Source: Ixodes scapularis
Taxonomy: Eukaryota; Arthropoda; Arachnida; Ixodida; Ixodidae
Direction: 5' to 3'
Length of the DNA stretch: 64,000 bases
Assembly (NCBI RefSeq): GCF_016920785.2
Contig: NW_024609846.1
Location: 92,026,888 to 92,090,887, forward strand
Part shown: one piece after another, positions 1 through 11,400 of the stretch
How the letters are laid out: every line of letters begins with the position of its first letter
Position numbering within the stretch: the first letter of the stretch is position 1
Notes under the pieces: model-generated
Database searches by the model: none
Seen by the model: only the letters and a program-made list of their open reading frames with translations
Told to the model about the DNA's origin: nothing
Position numbers and translations under genes: made by a program

Positions 1-2810
1 GTGTCACTCAAGTCTAAACAAAAACGTTCAAGAGTTCCTTCTTTTTTTTTTTTTTTTCTCTTACCGTTTTCAGAACAATTAGGCACAAGACCCCAAGGAT
101 TAGTAGGCCACTTCACTAAGCGAAGCTATGAAATGTTGAGGGTGCTTAATTTTCTGTTAGGCACACAGAAACTCCCCACTTTGAACTTCTTTGTGCTAAC
201 TTCGGGAAACCGATAATCCGCAGTGCGAACAAAAACGACTTATCGGGGTGCCCAAGACATCGATTTTGACCGCGTTGTAGATTATCATTTGCGTGGGCCA
301 GAGTTTGAAAGGAATCGCGATCGTTGAGGCGTTTGCTATACGTCGCTGCACACATAACATATGCACCACCTTCATGAGCATATCTCGGAAGGAGGTTGAT
401 TTTCAACGCCCGGAACGTTTGGCCGCCGTTTTTTCTGCGTGGCGTTACCAGTCAGCTTTAGAGATAGCGAGATTTAGCAGGCCGTTTTTCTCCTCCGTAT
501 CTGTATCCTCAAAGAACGCGTCGCAACTGAGCATGCACGCCTCCAGTCTTTTCTGCATAGTTCAAGGTCTCGTGGCGGATGACGCAGAGCTAAACTGGCG
601 CTCAGTGGGTTGCGGAAACGATCTGCTGAAACTCCTTATTCTCCTCACTCTATTCTTCCGAACTACCTTTCCTTCCCGGCCCTTTCATTCTCCCTTCTTT
701 CTTGCCCTCGTCCAGTTTGCCTTGCAAAAATACGTTTCGAAGTCGAAGTAAATAAATATTGTTGCAGTTCAGGGTTGCCTTCCGGCGCTTTGGCCTTTTA
801 GCAACTTGATTATCCGGTGTTCAGCGTTTCGATGTTTGTTATTTTGATAATGCGAAGTTTTGAACTCAACAAATCACCTCTATTCACCAAGAAAAAAAAA
901 ACACATAATTTTAGGACAAACTTTATCATTCTGAGTTGATAAACATCCGTCGTGACGAAAATACTAAATTGGTTACAACCGAAAAACTCAGGTGATCCGA
1001 AATATTCTATTCGGCCTGGGTAAAACCAAAACACTCCAGTCGGTGACTGTTCCCGCCAGCGACGGCTAGTTTCTTCGAAACGCCTCCTCTGTAGAAGTTA
1101 GTGAAACATTTTATCTCGTCAATCCTCCATCCTTCCAGTGCCTATTCAGTGGTCGGTGTGGTTCTTGGAAGACAACGTCAACAACATTAGTGTCGTCCGG
1201 AACCATTGACCTTAGAAACGCGCCTCTTCGCTTGGGGAACTGAGATGCGTTGATTGTTACTTGTTTCTTTTGCCTACTACAGACCATTCAAAAACTCGCC
1301 TTCTGGGCGCCACCAACTTCGTCTACTGGGGTGTGAAGCGCGTTCGAGCGTGTGCAATAGCTCTCTAGGCCAAAAGATTGTACACTGATTATGCGTTCAC
1401 AGGCATTTTTGGTCGGGATAGATGCTCCCACGAGAAGAGCGTATGAGATATGTGAATAGAATTGGAAATGTTCTTGTCCAATCGCATTTTTCTTCCTCTG
1501 TTATCAACGCTTTTTAGCGTCATCACGAGACGTTCAATCATAATAAACTGGTGTTTAAAAAAATAAGCACCGAAAAACATGCACCGACTTTTTGCTTAAA
1601 AATAAACACCGGAAAAAACATACTTTAATTATTACCCATGTCACCATTTTGGGATATTCGTGAATTTCCAGAAGAACAGCGAGTTATCACCCTCCCCTAA
1701 GAATACCCTGACTAGAGAGCAGGCGACCCGGTTTTCCCCGCGTCAGATTGCGGTGACCACGAACCGTACGGAGCTCACAGAACGTCCGTGAAAAATATAA
1801 AGGAGGCAAGAACGATCTACTCTGTGCGTGTTTCATCCCCGACTTCCACGACCCCAAGGCGGAAGGACGTTTGGGTGAAAGACAACGATAAAATAAAACT
1901 TTGCGTCAGAAAAAAAAAATACAAACAAGCACAACGGATTGACGGACCACGAGGTTGTGGAACACCTCGCGGTCCGCTTGTCATAGGACGGTTGTCTTCG
2001 ACCCATAGCTCCAAGGTGAATCTGCCACGTGCGAAAACACGGAGACCTATCCACCGAGAACCAGGAAAGCGAGACACGCACGCTGACGCCTCGGCGTGCA
2101 CAATGAAGCAGGATACGGGCGCGGCATACGGCCGCAGAAGAACACCTTACGGCGAGCCTCGCACGGCCGCGGCTTGAGGACCACCTTCGCTCCTCTCGCT
2201 AACTAAACCATCCGGCTGGAACACGATGGCTCGATCTCACCAGGAACCTCAACGTGCGAAGCTTCCACACACTGTCGCTTACGAGTATTCTCAATCAGGC
2301 ACTTCTTTAGCTTTCGCTTGCCGTAGGAAGCCTGCTTTCGACCCATGACGTCAGAGGCGAACGCAACACTTCCGAACGGCAAATATTCGAACGCACCAAA
2401 CGCCAAGCGCCGCAGCGTTGAGGCGTTGAACTGAACCGCGTTCGCTTCGCTGTCGCTCGAACAAAAGAAAATCGCGTATGAATACAAAAAAAAAAAAAAA
2501 TGTGTGCACCGAACTACACAAACTACGGACAGAGACCGCCATCTAGCGGGAGAAAAACAAAATGCAAAACACACCAAAATTTTTTGTTTTCTTTTCCGAA
2601 AGAAAGAAACTCATTTTCGGAAATATCGCTGTAGTTCCGAAACGGATTAACCTACACAAATTATTTTGATACCAATCGATTCCGTATTAAATTTTAGAGG
2701 CACTTGCGCGAACACAACTGTTTTCTAAAAATTGGTAGATTATGTAAAACGTCATTAAACCCAAAAGTGTCAAAACTGCCGTTTTGAGTCGATTTCACGA
2801 TTTAAAAATG
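1..2810. other. Unassigned left flank
   Basis: I recognise no gene, RNA or complete mobile element here. Short open frames exist on both strands, the longest being 152 codons at 293-751 (+), but none has a family motif, codon pattern or splice structure that convinces me. The stretch from about 1,790 to 2,570 is richer in GC and carries paired frames on opposite strands, which in this window is typical of repeat-derived DNA. Poly-A/T runs occur near 50, 890 and 2,490. Confidence 0.4.
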
Positions 2811-2812
2811 TA

Positions 2813-3796
2813 CAGTCGCCGGCCATATGAGCTCCCCCGGCCGAACGCTGACCGCATCAGCGAAAATCCCGCACGCGGCGCGCCGAGCGTTGCCGCGTTT
2901 TGGGAGCCGGGCTATTGGAACCAAACCATTCCTTTATCAAAGGGGTGGACGCATAGCTTTTATCGGAATTCCAGCCTTTAGGAGTGTGAATCACAAAAAC
3001 ATGGGCGATTAGAGTTGCCGTTTTCGGGTGTTGGCCCCAAGTGTTTGGAGATGATGTTATAACTGCTGATAAACTGGAGCTTGCCTTAGGCGTAGATAAA
3101 GCAGCAGTGTTCGATCGATGCTTACAAATTTAAGAACCCTATGTTTGATATGATATCAGGCATGACAACAATGATCGCTCGTAAAGCGAGAAGTGAACAA
3201 CCAGGAAGCCATCTGCAAAGTCATCGTGTAGAGAATTACCCTTGGCGAAGCAACACACTACTGAGCGCAGAACAATGGAATCTCTTCGACAAAGCGCGTT
3301 CATGAAAAGTGCCTGAATCTTTATTCTGCTTCGACACAAATATTTTTTTTTTTGTTATCTATAGCATATCCTTATAGAATAACTAAATTATTTCAAAATC
3401 GCTTGGTATTGTCTAGTCTAGGTTTAAGAAAGATTGTAAGAAAGGGGGGCTTGTGCGTACAACTACTCTTCGGTAGGAAATGTCTAAAATGACAAACCGG
3501 TTTTGCAAATAACAAAGTAGCATATAATACGTCAGAGATATTATGTAGTGAAGAATTTCGATAAGCCGTCTGCGTTTACCTACAATCAGAAGAGGGATTG
3601 TAATCGGCCGTGCTTCAGATTCACGTTCCAAAACGCGGATTGCTATTAAACTTCCTACGTCCACCCCTTTGATAACGAAATGGTTTGGTCCCAATAGCCC
3701 GGCTCCCAAAACGCGGCAACGCTCGACGCGCCCCATGCGGGATTTTCGCTGCTCCGGTCGGCGTTCGGCCGAGGGAGCTCATATGGCCGGCGACTG
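2813..3796. mobile_element. Non-autonomous mariner/Tc1-type element with long TIRs
   Basis: The sequence starting CAGTCGCCGGCCATATGAGC at 2,813 recurs in inverted orientation ending at 3,796. Arms of roughly 170-180 bp (2,813-2,990 and about 3,620-3,796) enclose about 630 bp of AT-rich DNA without an open frame. Both ends are bordered by TA (2,811-2,812 and 3,797-3,798), the target duplication of the Tc1/mariner superfamily, and CAGT-type ends fit that superfamily. The arms contain many mismatches, so the copy is not young. No transposase is present, so it can only have moved in trans. The family name is inference from the ends. Confidence 0.65.
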
Positions 3797-3949
3797 TATA
3801 TTTGTGCGAAATACTGAGAAATATGATCTGGCCAATGAAACAATTAAGTATTAATCTCTTTATCGTAAAAGGTTCAAGCAAATACAAAGAGCGGTTCTCA
3901 TGTAGGAATTTTTTTAAAACGTCAAAAATCCTCATGTATTCTCTATGGC

Positions 3950-4204
3950 GCTTGGAGGTACTATGCCCTCTTAAGTACCCTCGTGGGTTTCTGGATCGTT
4001 CGCCGTAGAAGGTTAGGCGCGTAGAACATTCTGACCTCGAATCAGCAAGACGGTTCTCGAATTCACCAGAACATCAAATTACACAGTCAACAAAAATGCG
4101 TAGCCGCGGCCAGAAATCGAACCCTGGACTTCTGCGTGGGAGGCAAGCGCGATAACCGTTAGGCCACGCGTGCGCTGCCTGCTTGGCCAGCTGCGCGCGC
4201 GGCA
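3950..4204 (-). repeat. Ty3/gypsy LTR, partial
   Basis: On the minus strand a polypurine tract (about 4,207-4,220) is followed directly by TGCC at 4,204, then by a tRNA-like segment, then by sequence that aligns with the LTR copies at 13,301-13,661 and 16,156-16,393. A shared block around 4,010-4,060 reads GAATGTTCTAC in one copy and is nearly identical in the others. Homology fades near 3,950, so the distal part of this LTR, including the expected terminal GACA, is lost or diverged. Confidence 0.6.
4103..4170 (-). other. tRNA-like (tRNA-Gly-like) segment inside LTR
   Basis: Read on the minus strand this contains an A-box-like GTGGCCTAACGG, an anticodon-region GCCTCCCACGC resembling tRNA-Gly(CCC), and a B-box-like GGTTCGATTTC flanked by a CCAG/CTGG T-stem. 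The acceptor stem does not pair cleanly and there is no pol III terminator at the expected place. I read it as a tRNA-derived promoter-like module within the LTR, not a functional tRNA gene. Related copies lie at about 13,610-13,661 and 16,326-16,393. Confidence 0.6.
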
Positions 4205-4317
4205 TTACTCCCCCCTTTAAAAAGTGCATCGTCCCGATGCAACCCAAAAACAAAACGAAGCAAATAAAACAGAACGGTAAACTAAAGAGTCATCTGGAAC
4301 ACATAAGGTCCACAGTC

Positions 4318-5365
4318 CTATCGAGCGTAGTACGGCTTCAGTCGCACGACGTGGACGACTTCCGGTCGTGGAGGGCGGCGTGACGAAGTCCGTGTTCCGT
4401 CGGGCATCACCTCGTAGTTCAGATCCCCGAGTCGACGAAGCACTATGTAAGGTCCAAAGTAACGTTTCAGGAGTTTTTCGCTGAGACCGCGGCGGCGAAT
4501 CGGTGTCCACACCCACACCCTGTTTCCGTGCAGGAAGTGGACGTCCCGACGACGAGGGTTGTAGCGGCCAGTGTCGACACGTTGTTGAGCCTTAATTCGG
4601 AGTCTGGCGAGCTGACGGACTTCTTCTGCCCTTTGGGCAATCACCTGGGCGTCGTCGCTTGCGTCGACAGCCGGTTCATGGGGTAACATAGCGTCCAGCA
4701 TTGTCGTTACCTTGCGCCCATGCACCAGTTGAAAGGGTGTCACTCCGGTGGTCTCTTGTACGGCCGTGTTGTAGGCAAATGTGACGTACGGCAGCACTTC
4801 GTCCCATGTCTTGTGCTCCACGTCGACGTACATGGAGATCATGTCGGCGATGGTCTTGTTGAGTCTCTCTGTTAGCCCGTTGGTCTGCGGGTGGTGCGCC
4901 GTGGTGCGGCGATAGCTGGTGTTGCTGAGACGAAGGACTTCTTGCGTCGGCTGGGCCATGAATGATGATCCACGGTCTGCAGGACTTCGGGAGTGCCGTG
5001 CCGGAGGACGATGGATTCGATGAAAAACTTCGCGACTTCAACAGCCGTTCCTGATGGAAGGGCTTTTGTCTCGGCGTACCGCGTGAGATAATCGGTTGCG
5101 ACGATGATCCATCGGTTTCCTTGCGTCGACGGTGGGAAAGGTCCGAGTAAATCCATACCGATTTGCTGGAATGGGGCAGATGGTGGCGCAATAGGCTGAA
5201 GAAATCCTGCCGGTCTCGTCGGTGGCTTCTTCCGTCGTTGACACTCGTGGCAAGATCGGGTGTAGTGGAGCACTGTCTTCGCAAGCTTGGGCCAGTAGTA
5301 CTTTTCGCGTATCCTGGCAAGAGTCCTGCTGTAACCAAGGTGTCCCGCCGTTGGGTCATCGTTTC
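4318..5365 (-). pseudogene. Ty3/gypsy pol remnant: integrase
   Basis: This is the 3' end of a Ty3/gypsy polyprotein, the enzyme that would insert retrotransposon cDNA into the genome. In minus-strand order I see the end of the zinc-binding HHCC module (SCHECQRRK), the catalytic core with its first Asp in IGMDLLGPFP, a frame change at about 4,965-4,975, the third catalytic residue in TNGLTERLNK, and a C-terminal GPY/F motif (RYFGPYIVLRRLG). The frame break is a small deletion that falls on the second catalytic Asp of the DDE triad. Reverse transcriptase and RNase H are absent upstream, so the copy is truncated at about 5,365 and dead. A polypurine tract and LTR follow, giving the expected order. 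Confidence 0.9.
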
Positions 5366-5490
5366 AGAGATCCGTACATGAGAAGTTGCTATGCTAGGAG
5401 TTTATTGTATGTATTACGAGAGTCTCGCCGAGAGCCTCGGCCTCGTCAGGGGATGGATTCCATAGCAACTCCGCAAGTACGGATCTTTGA
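5366..5490. repeat. Short foldback element (about 120 bp)
   Basis: GATCCGTACATGAGAAG...GCTATG at 5,367-5,391 recurs inverted at 5,459-5,485 (CATAGCAACTCC...GTACGGATC), about 25 bp with few mismatches. It directly abuts the truncated integrase, so it may have caused or exploited the truncation. No coding content. Confidence 0.5.
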
Positions 5491-5548
5491 TTTATTACAT
5501 TTTCGCGGTCCATTGTTCTCACACTACTCTGCCTCACCTACATATATG

Positions 5549-5550
<2 letters not shown>

Positions 5551-5602
<52 letters not shown>
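5551..5602. repeat. (AT)n microsatellite
   Basis: An uninterrupted AT dinucleotide run of about 52 bp that borders the left side of the Penelope-like fragment. Confidence 0.95.
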
Positions 5603-5834
<232 letters not shown>

Positions 5835-5998
5835 GGGGCCGTGTTCCGAAATTTACTCGATCTTACTCCAGGGTAAGAATTTTGTACCCTTGGCGTTCTA
5901 AAACCTACCCGCGCCTAGCGTTTTTCAATCTGTGCTGTCACGTGATACCATCCGCCCGAGTAACCAGATCCATTTGGGTAAGATTTGAAACACAGCCC

Positions 5999-6670
5999 GG
6001 GTGTTCTTTTGTATTCTTACAGGTTTGCTTTAGAAAAAGGCCACGAAAGCTACACTTATGCGGTTTGTGCCAGTGAGTTACACGTCCAGGAGGACATTAT
6101 ATGGGTGGCTAATCTTAGCGATAAGTCGGCTAATTATTGAAAATTCAATAATTAACTTTTTAATTAGTGAAAATACAGATATGGTTCCTATTAGAAACTT
6201 GCTGATCGTCGTCCAAAACCCCTAAATCAGTCATTTTTGAAAGACTTCGAGCACGTGTGAAGCGCAGTAGTGCGCTGAAGTTACTACTCGTGGAGAAAGT
6301 ACAAGGCTGAGGCTAGATAAGAGACGGAAAAATTGCGCGGGCACCTTACCGAAACCGCTAGCCTTGTACCTGCTCCACGAGTGGTAACTTTAGCGCACTC
6401 CTGCGCCCTTCACGCGCTGAAAGTCTTTCTGAAAATGACTGATCTAGTGGTTTTCGATAACGCTCAGCAAGTTTCTAATTAGAACCATATGCATATTTTC
6501 ACTAGTTAAAAAGTTAATTATTGCATTTTAATTAACTAGCCGACTTATCGCAGAGATTAGCCACCCCCATAATGCCCTCCCGGGCATAACTCACTCGCAC
6601 AAACCGCAGAAGTATAGCTTTCGTGGCTTTTTTTCAAACAAATCTGCAAGAATAAAAAAAAGAAACACCC
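5999..6670. mobile_element. Foldback element, arms about 315 bp
   Basis: The left arm (5,999-6,315) and right arm (6,358-6,670) are inverted copies, matching through blocks such as GCCACGAAAGCTA, GATAAGTCGGCTA, AATAATTAACTTTTTAA and GTACAAGGCT. The spacer is only about 42 bp. The outermost ends carry GGGTGTT/AACACCC. Arms differ by scattered substitutions and short indels. No coding capacity; a non-autonomous DNA element or palindromic MITE is the simplest reading. I could not define a target duplication. Confidence 0.65.
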
Positions 6671-7265
6671 TGTACATAGGGTGTTCCAGAGAACGCAGGC
6701 CAAATTGCTCCTGCGAAAACTACTCATCGCGACGAAAAAAAGTTTGAGGCGTTTTGGTCCTGGGCCAGGGGCCATTTGGGAAAATTATTAAAGTCCGGGA
6801 TAATTAAGTTGCTAATTAGTTTTGCGAAATTAACTTTTTTAATATTGTGCTTAAAGGCAAGGTTTAAATCAGAAAATTGCTCAGCATCATAGAAAAACAC
6901 TAAATCAACAAATTTCAGAACGATAGCAGGCACGCGAAGCATTTTACGGCTTTCTGAAAAATAACGAGAAATAGGACTCAATTGTTTGTGAAGTCACTAA
7001 TGGAGCTACTCCGGAAATGCGAATTATATGTAGATTACTACGGTGCTTTGAGGTTAAGAGTGGCTATTTGATTGAATGCGAAAGCATTAACTGTCCCATG
7101 GAGTGAGCCGACCTCATAAGCCACGCCAAAACGTCAGATAAATTCGCGAAGCCGCGGTATGAGGCATCCCAGCTTTTATGCCGCGCAAAAAAGCCACGAA
7201 AAACTGCAAATAAAACGGCAAGTTTCAATTAGCGCCACCCCATGACGCTGCGTACCCGCGCCGCC
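6671..7265. other. Unassigned AT-rich spacer
   Basis: No gene or complete repeat recognised. It starts with a second small palindrome (CACCCTGTACATAGGGTG) at the edge of the foldback. The last 8 bases, GCGCCGCC (7,258-7,265), form the left flank of the following MITE. Confidence 0.4.
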
Positions 7266-7635
7266 TAGAGTTCATCGATTTGCTCCCCCGAAGGGAGAGC
7301 AGAGTTGCGCATTTGTTTTCCCCGCGCCGCCACGCCGCTATTCGCCGAGATCCATCACGTGACCAGCAAAGCATCCGGCGCCGTGCAAGAAAGCCACCTT
7401 TACGGTCGCTCCGCCGACGTTTCTCGCGCACCGGCGTATGTTCCCCTGCTTTCCGCCTCCTTTTCCTCCTCTCCTGCTTTCCATGCGCGGCGGCGCGCGC
7501 AGCGCCGCTATTTGCCAAATTTAGTCACGTGAGCAGCAAAGCATCCAGGGCGTGCAGGAAAGCCGGCGCTACGGCCACCCGCCGAGGCTGAATGAGCAAC
7601 TCTGCTACCGTAGGTAGCTATATACAGGAACTCTA
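7266..7635. mobile_element. MITE family A, copy 1
   Basis: Terminal inverted repeats start TAGAGTTC and include a nested stem (CTCCC...GGGAG) followed by AGAGTTGCGCATT. The body is GC-rich with internal near-repeats of a GCCGCTATTCGCC block and CACGTGA. It is bordered on both sides by GCGCCGCC (7,258-7,265 and 7,636-7,643), an 8-bp flank consistent with a hAT- or P-type target duplication. Open frames of about 100 codons on each strand are by-products of the GC-rich body. Copies 2-4 are at 7,644, 38,667 and 40,716. Confidence 0.75.
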
Positions 7636-7643
7636 GCGCCGCC

Positions 7644-7936
7644 TAGAGTTCCTGTATAGGCTCCCTACGGGAGCCAGAGTTGCGCGTTTGATTCCACGTG
7701 CCGCGTGCCGCCCTCGCCGCTATTCGCCGAGATCCGATCACGTGAGGAGCCGTATCAAGTGTCGTGCAGCCAAGTAGACGTTGCACGCGCCCCGGCGTAC
7801 GTTCGCCGGCTTTTGAGCGCGCCGCGCGCCTCGAACGCTGCTATTCGCCGAATTCAGTCACGTGAGGAGCTGTAACCACATGCCATGCATGAACGCGCAA
7901 CTCGGGCTCCCGTAGGGAGCCTATACAGGAACTCTA
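7644..7936. mobile_element. MITE family A, copy 2
   Basis: Inverted ends of about 45 bp begin TAGAGTTCCTGTATAGGCTC and end with the reverse complement at 7,936. The same GCGCCGCC flank occurs at 7,636-7,643 and 7,937-7,944. It shares the TIR and the CACGTGA-containing body with copy 1 but lacks about 80 bp of it. Confidence 0.8.
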
Positions 7937-8377
7937 GCGCCGCCTAAGCCCTTGATAAAGCCGTTTTTTTTTTTTTTTTCAAGTGCCGCCAACCATTGTT
8001 GTGGAAACGCGCGAGGCACGTACCACGAGCGGGTGCTCCGCCGCCATTCTCTTCGAAGGGCCGCTCATTTCAGTGCTGCGCAGCCGTTTGATTCCAAGGG
8101 CCGCTTGAGACACGGACCACGTGAGCTCGCGCATTTGACGCTACTTGCAAGACAAACGGAACATATCGAGGGGCTTCAGCACCGCCAGCGCGCCAGCCGA
8201 ATCCTGCAGCCGATTTTGTTGTCAGCTAGGCGCGGCAACTTTACGAGAACGCGCGTAAGAACGACATTCATGCTTTCGTATTCGCAATTCATAAGAAGTG
8301 CTTTGGTGTGCTCCGAGCCTTTTCCTTCTGCTGAGTATGCAAGTCTTGTTCAGTTAGAACAACAAAATGCGGCAGCA

Positions 8378-8434
8378 ATGTTTTCTTTGTTCGCTAATAT
8401 ATGGGTGTTGTCTCTGCTAATCCCTGTACTGACT
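8378..8434 (+). CDS. Candidate exon 1: signal peptide
   Basis: An ATG at 8,378 opens 19 codons, MFSLFANIWVLSLLIPVLT, which form a hydrophobic secretion signal, ending at ACT|GTAAAT. The exon ends in phase 0 and exon 2 needs phase 0, giving a secreted peptidase. A TCAGT initiator-like pentamer lies just upstream at about 8,350. It is the only suitable hydrophobic start I found in the 1 kb before exon 2, but a single short hydrophobic frame can arise by chance, so this remains tentative. Confidence 0.4.
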
Positions 8435-11400
8435 GTAAATATAAGTCACGTTGGTGCTCTCATTGAACTGCGGAAGATTAATTGTCTCACGAACTGTGGC
8501 CAAAGATTTACCAAATTATACATTTATTAAACCCACTTTCAGTTCCACAGCGGTGATTGTAGGTGGCCCTTCTACACCTTTCTTTACATGTATACTTGCC
8601 GTAGCTTCTTTTTTGATTATATAGAACACTGTAACATCTAAGATGGGCCTGAGATTATTAATGCATTCTGGATTTTATCATAAAACTATTAAACTGAAAA
8701 TTAAAAAAAATATATATATTTACGGTTTTCGAGGGAGAGCTAACTGCCCGCTTTCCTCTCATATTGCTACTTTCTTCTCTTGCTAAATTCAGCTTTAGAA
8801 GCTTTCATATCTACTTGTGCTTTTATATGTAATAAATATATTGAGATGGGTATTATCCCAACAATTTATTCTATTAATAAAACGAGAGTTAAAACTAGTT
8901 ATTTAAAAATACCCCTACATTCAAATAGGTCATGACACGTTCTGGTGTATTCATACAAAAGTGTCTAATATATTGCAGATGGCAAAACTAAATGAGAAGG
9001 ACAACGTGTGTCGCACTCCAGACTGCGTAAAAATGGGTAAGGGTCAAAATAAGAAACTATGTATTTTAAATACGTTCACTGCATTTATTTTATCTTCTGA
9101 TAATATATACTATGGAGAGTGTAAATGAGGTCCCTTGGTTTTCTTTGCTATTTTTACTAATGCTATTCTTACTTTTGTTTGTCGCATTGACGTATTTTTT
9201 CTGCTGCACTGTTTTGATGTTTCTCCTATATGGAAGTTCGACCCTACAACCCCTTTTATTATAAAGCAGTAGCACATCTAAACAATATCATTGGGGGAAC
9301 CAGAGAAACAATATGGGCTGCTTGCTTTACTGTGAAGTTTGTCTCGTTACAGGAATTGAATTAAGCAGATCTATTAACCGTACAATAAATCCGTGCACTG
9401 ATTTTTATGAATACGTCTGCAAAAACTGGGAAGCAAGTAACCCTATTCCATCCTATTTGCCCAGCTATGGACAGTTAGAGCGGATGATATATCAGCTCGC
9501 CGTTGATATAAAAGGTATTTAAAAAGAACAGTTAACTCCCATTAGTTCTACTATTGCGTGCGATATAAGTTTAACAACATTCTATTGCAGACTAGCAATT
9601 TACTGTTTGAATTTGACCAGGGAAAACTGGAGAAATAATATGTTTTCTGTAAACATTTATTTTAGTGCCCATGTAAACAATGTTTATTGTGATTTCTGAT
9701 GCATACCTCATATTGGTGTCATACAAACCGGGCGAAGGCAAGAAAAAGAAGCGGCGTGTGTCTCTCTTTTTTTTATTTGACAAAGGTTATAACACAGTAA
9801 AAATTATATTTTGAAACTGTCTATATGTCATGTAGCCCAGTCGTAACCTTATGCAGAAGTCTCAGTCCTATGTAGGGATTTGTATGTGTATCTATGCGAA
9901 ACTTGAGAATATGTGATAATTGGGTTATTTATTGATAGATTGACTGAACGCCAACCACAACTTCTCAGCTGGTTTTTATTTCTGTTGAGGGAGTAATTAA
10001 AGAAATGATGGTCCAATGAGAAAATTAGTTTATTGAAGGTGACTTTTATAGCCCAATAAGAAGTAACAGGACCGTCACAAGAAATTAACAAAATAATATT
10101 TACTAGCCAAAATTAAGTAATGTGAATAAAATAAAAGGTCTACACTCAACTTGAGCGTATATAGTGCAAAACATCAAGGAACAAAAGAGCCAAACAACAA
10201 AAACAACACTCAAAATGTAATCAGTTTTATAATAAAAACAATAGTCGTTAAAGGGGCACTGACACATCAAAATCATATTTTTTTTTATTATCCGAAACGA
10301 TTGAAAACGATGCCGGGACATTACCCTCAAAATTTGAGATTTGGGAATTCAGTATTCGTGAAGTAAAAAAACAATTTCCAAGTGCCGAATTCGAAGTTCC
10401 CGCGCGATCGGCGCCGGTGCCTTGACGTCAAAAATTGAGGAGACCTGAGAGTCCACTTTCCTGTCACCACTCCCTGCTGTTGCCATGGCGACCCAAAGCG
10501 AGGAGGATAGGAGCGAGCGCCGGCTGGCGCCGGCGTTGCGGCGGACCGGTTTTGAGCGGTGTCGCCTGTTTTCCGTTGGAGGATACAAATCCAGGAGACG
10601 GCACCACAACGAACTGCCGATTTTTGCTATTTCAAAAAGAAGGGCCGTAGTGCGTTCGCAATTGCGTTAAAAAACATGTTTTAAGATTGCCGTAATTAAA
10701 TGTTATAGAGATGTCGCCTACAAAGCTTCTAAATTTCCTGATTTTTGACGTCACCGATCAAAAGAAGCGAGGAGGCGAGAGGCGGGAAAATCAAACGCCA
10801 AAAATTAAAAGGCGCGCGCGCGCGCGCGCGGGAAAATTTTTTTTCGCGATGCGGTTTTTTTTGCGTGTCTATGACTACAACTTGCATCGTTTTAGACAAT
10901 AAAAATAAATACGACCTTTGGGGTGTCAGTGCCCCTTTAAAGGAGTGAAGCCTAATAAAAGAGGTGGGCGATATAGGTCTATTCGTTAAATGACCCCTCA
11001 GATTGTTCTGAAATCCTTTTCCTCTTCAAGGCTGCAATCAAATCTGCTGGAGCTCAGTAATTTGGAGGTCGAAACTGGAAGTCACCCAGGTCTAGGTTGC
11101 GGATTTAAAATCAAGAATTTATAAATCGTGACTTAAAACTTGATTTAAATCGGGATTTATGTCACACCGCTTTTAATATAAAAAGTTGAATCAAACCGTT
11201 TTTGCAAAAGTAATCCCTAGTATAGTTCTTATTTACTGTTTATTTATCCTTTGATGCTTTCTATGTGGATTTGTTTTGTATTTAAATCAAAGAATCATCA
11301 AGCATTAAAGATTTATAGCAGGATGAACATGAACAAAAACTGATTCTCTTCCTCAAATGAAAGCGTCGATATTACTTTATACCAATGATTTGTTTCTTGT

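Noticed and set aside
1788..2177. 129-codon + strand frame as a gene
   Set aside because: Low-complexity basic composition, overlapping frames on the opposite strand, and no domain motif or splice context.
4103..4170. Functional tRNA-Gly gene
   Set aside because: The acceptor stem does not pair properly, no pol III terminator is placed correctly, and the segment is a repeated part of an LTR.
7952..8530. 192-codon + strand frame as a single gene
   Set aside because: It starts with a poly-Phe run from a T tract and has no recognisable domain. Only its internal segment from 8,378 is useful, as a candidate signal-peptide exon.
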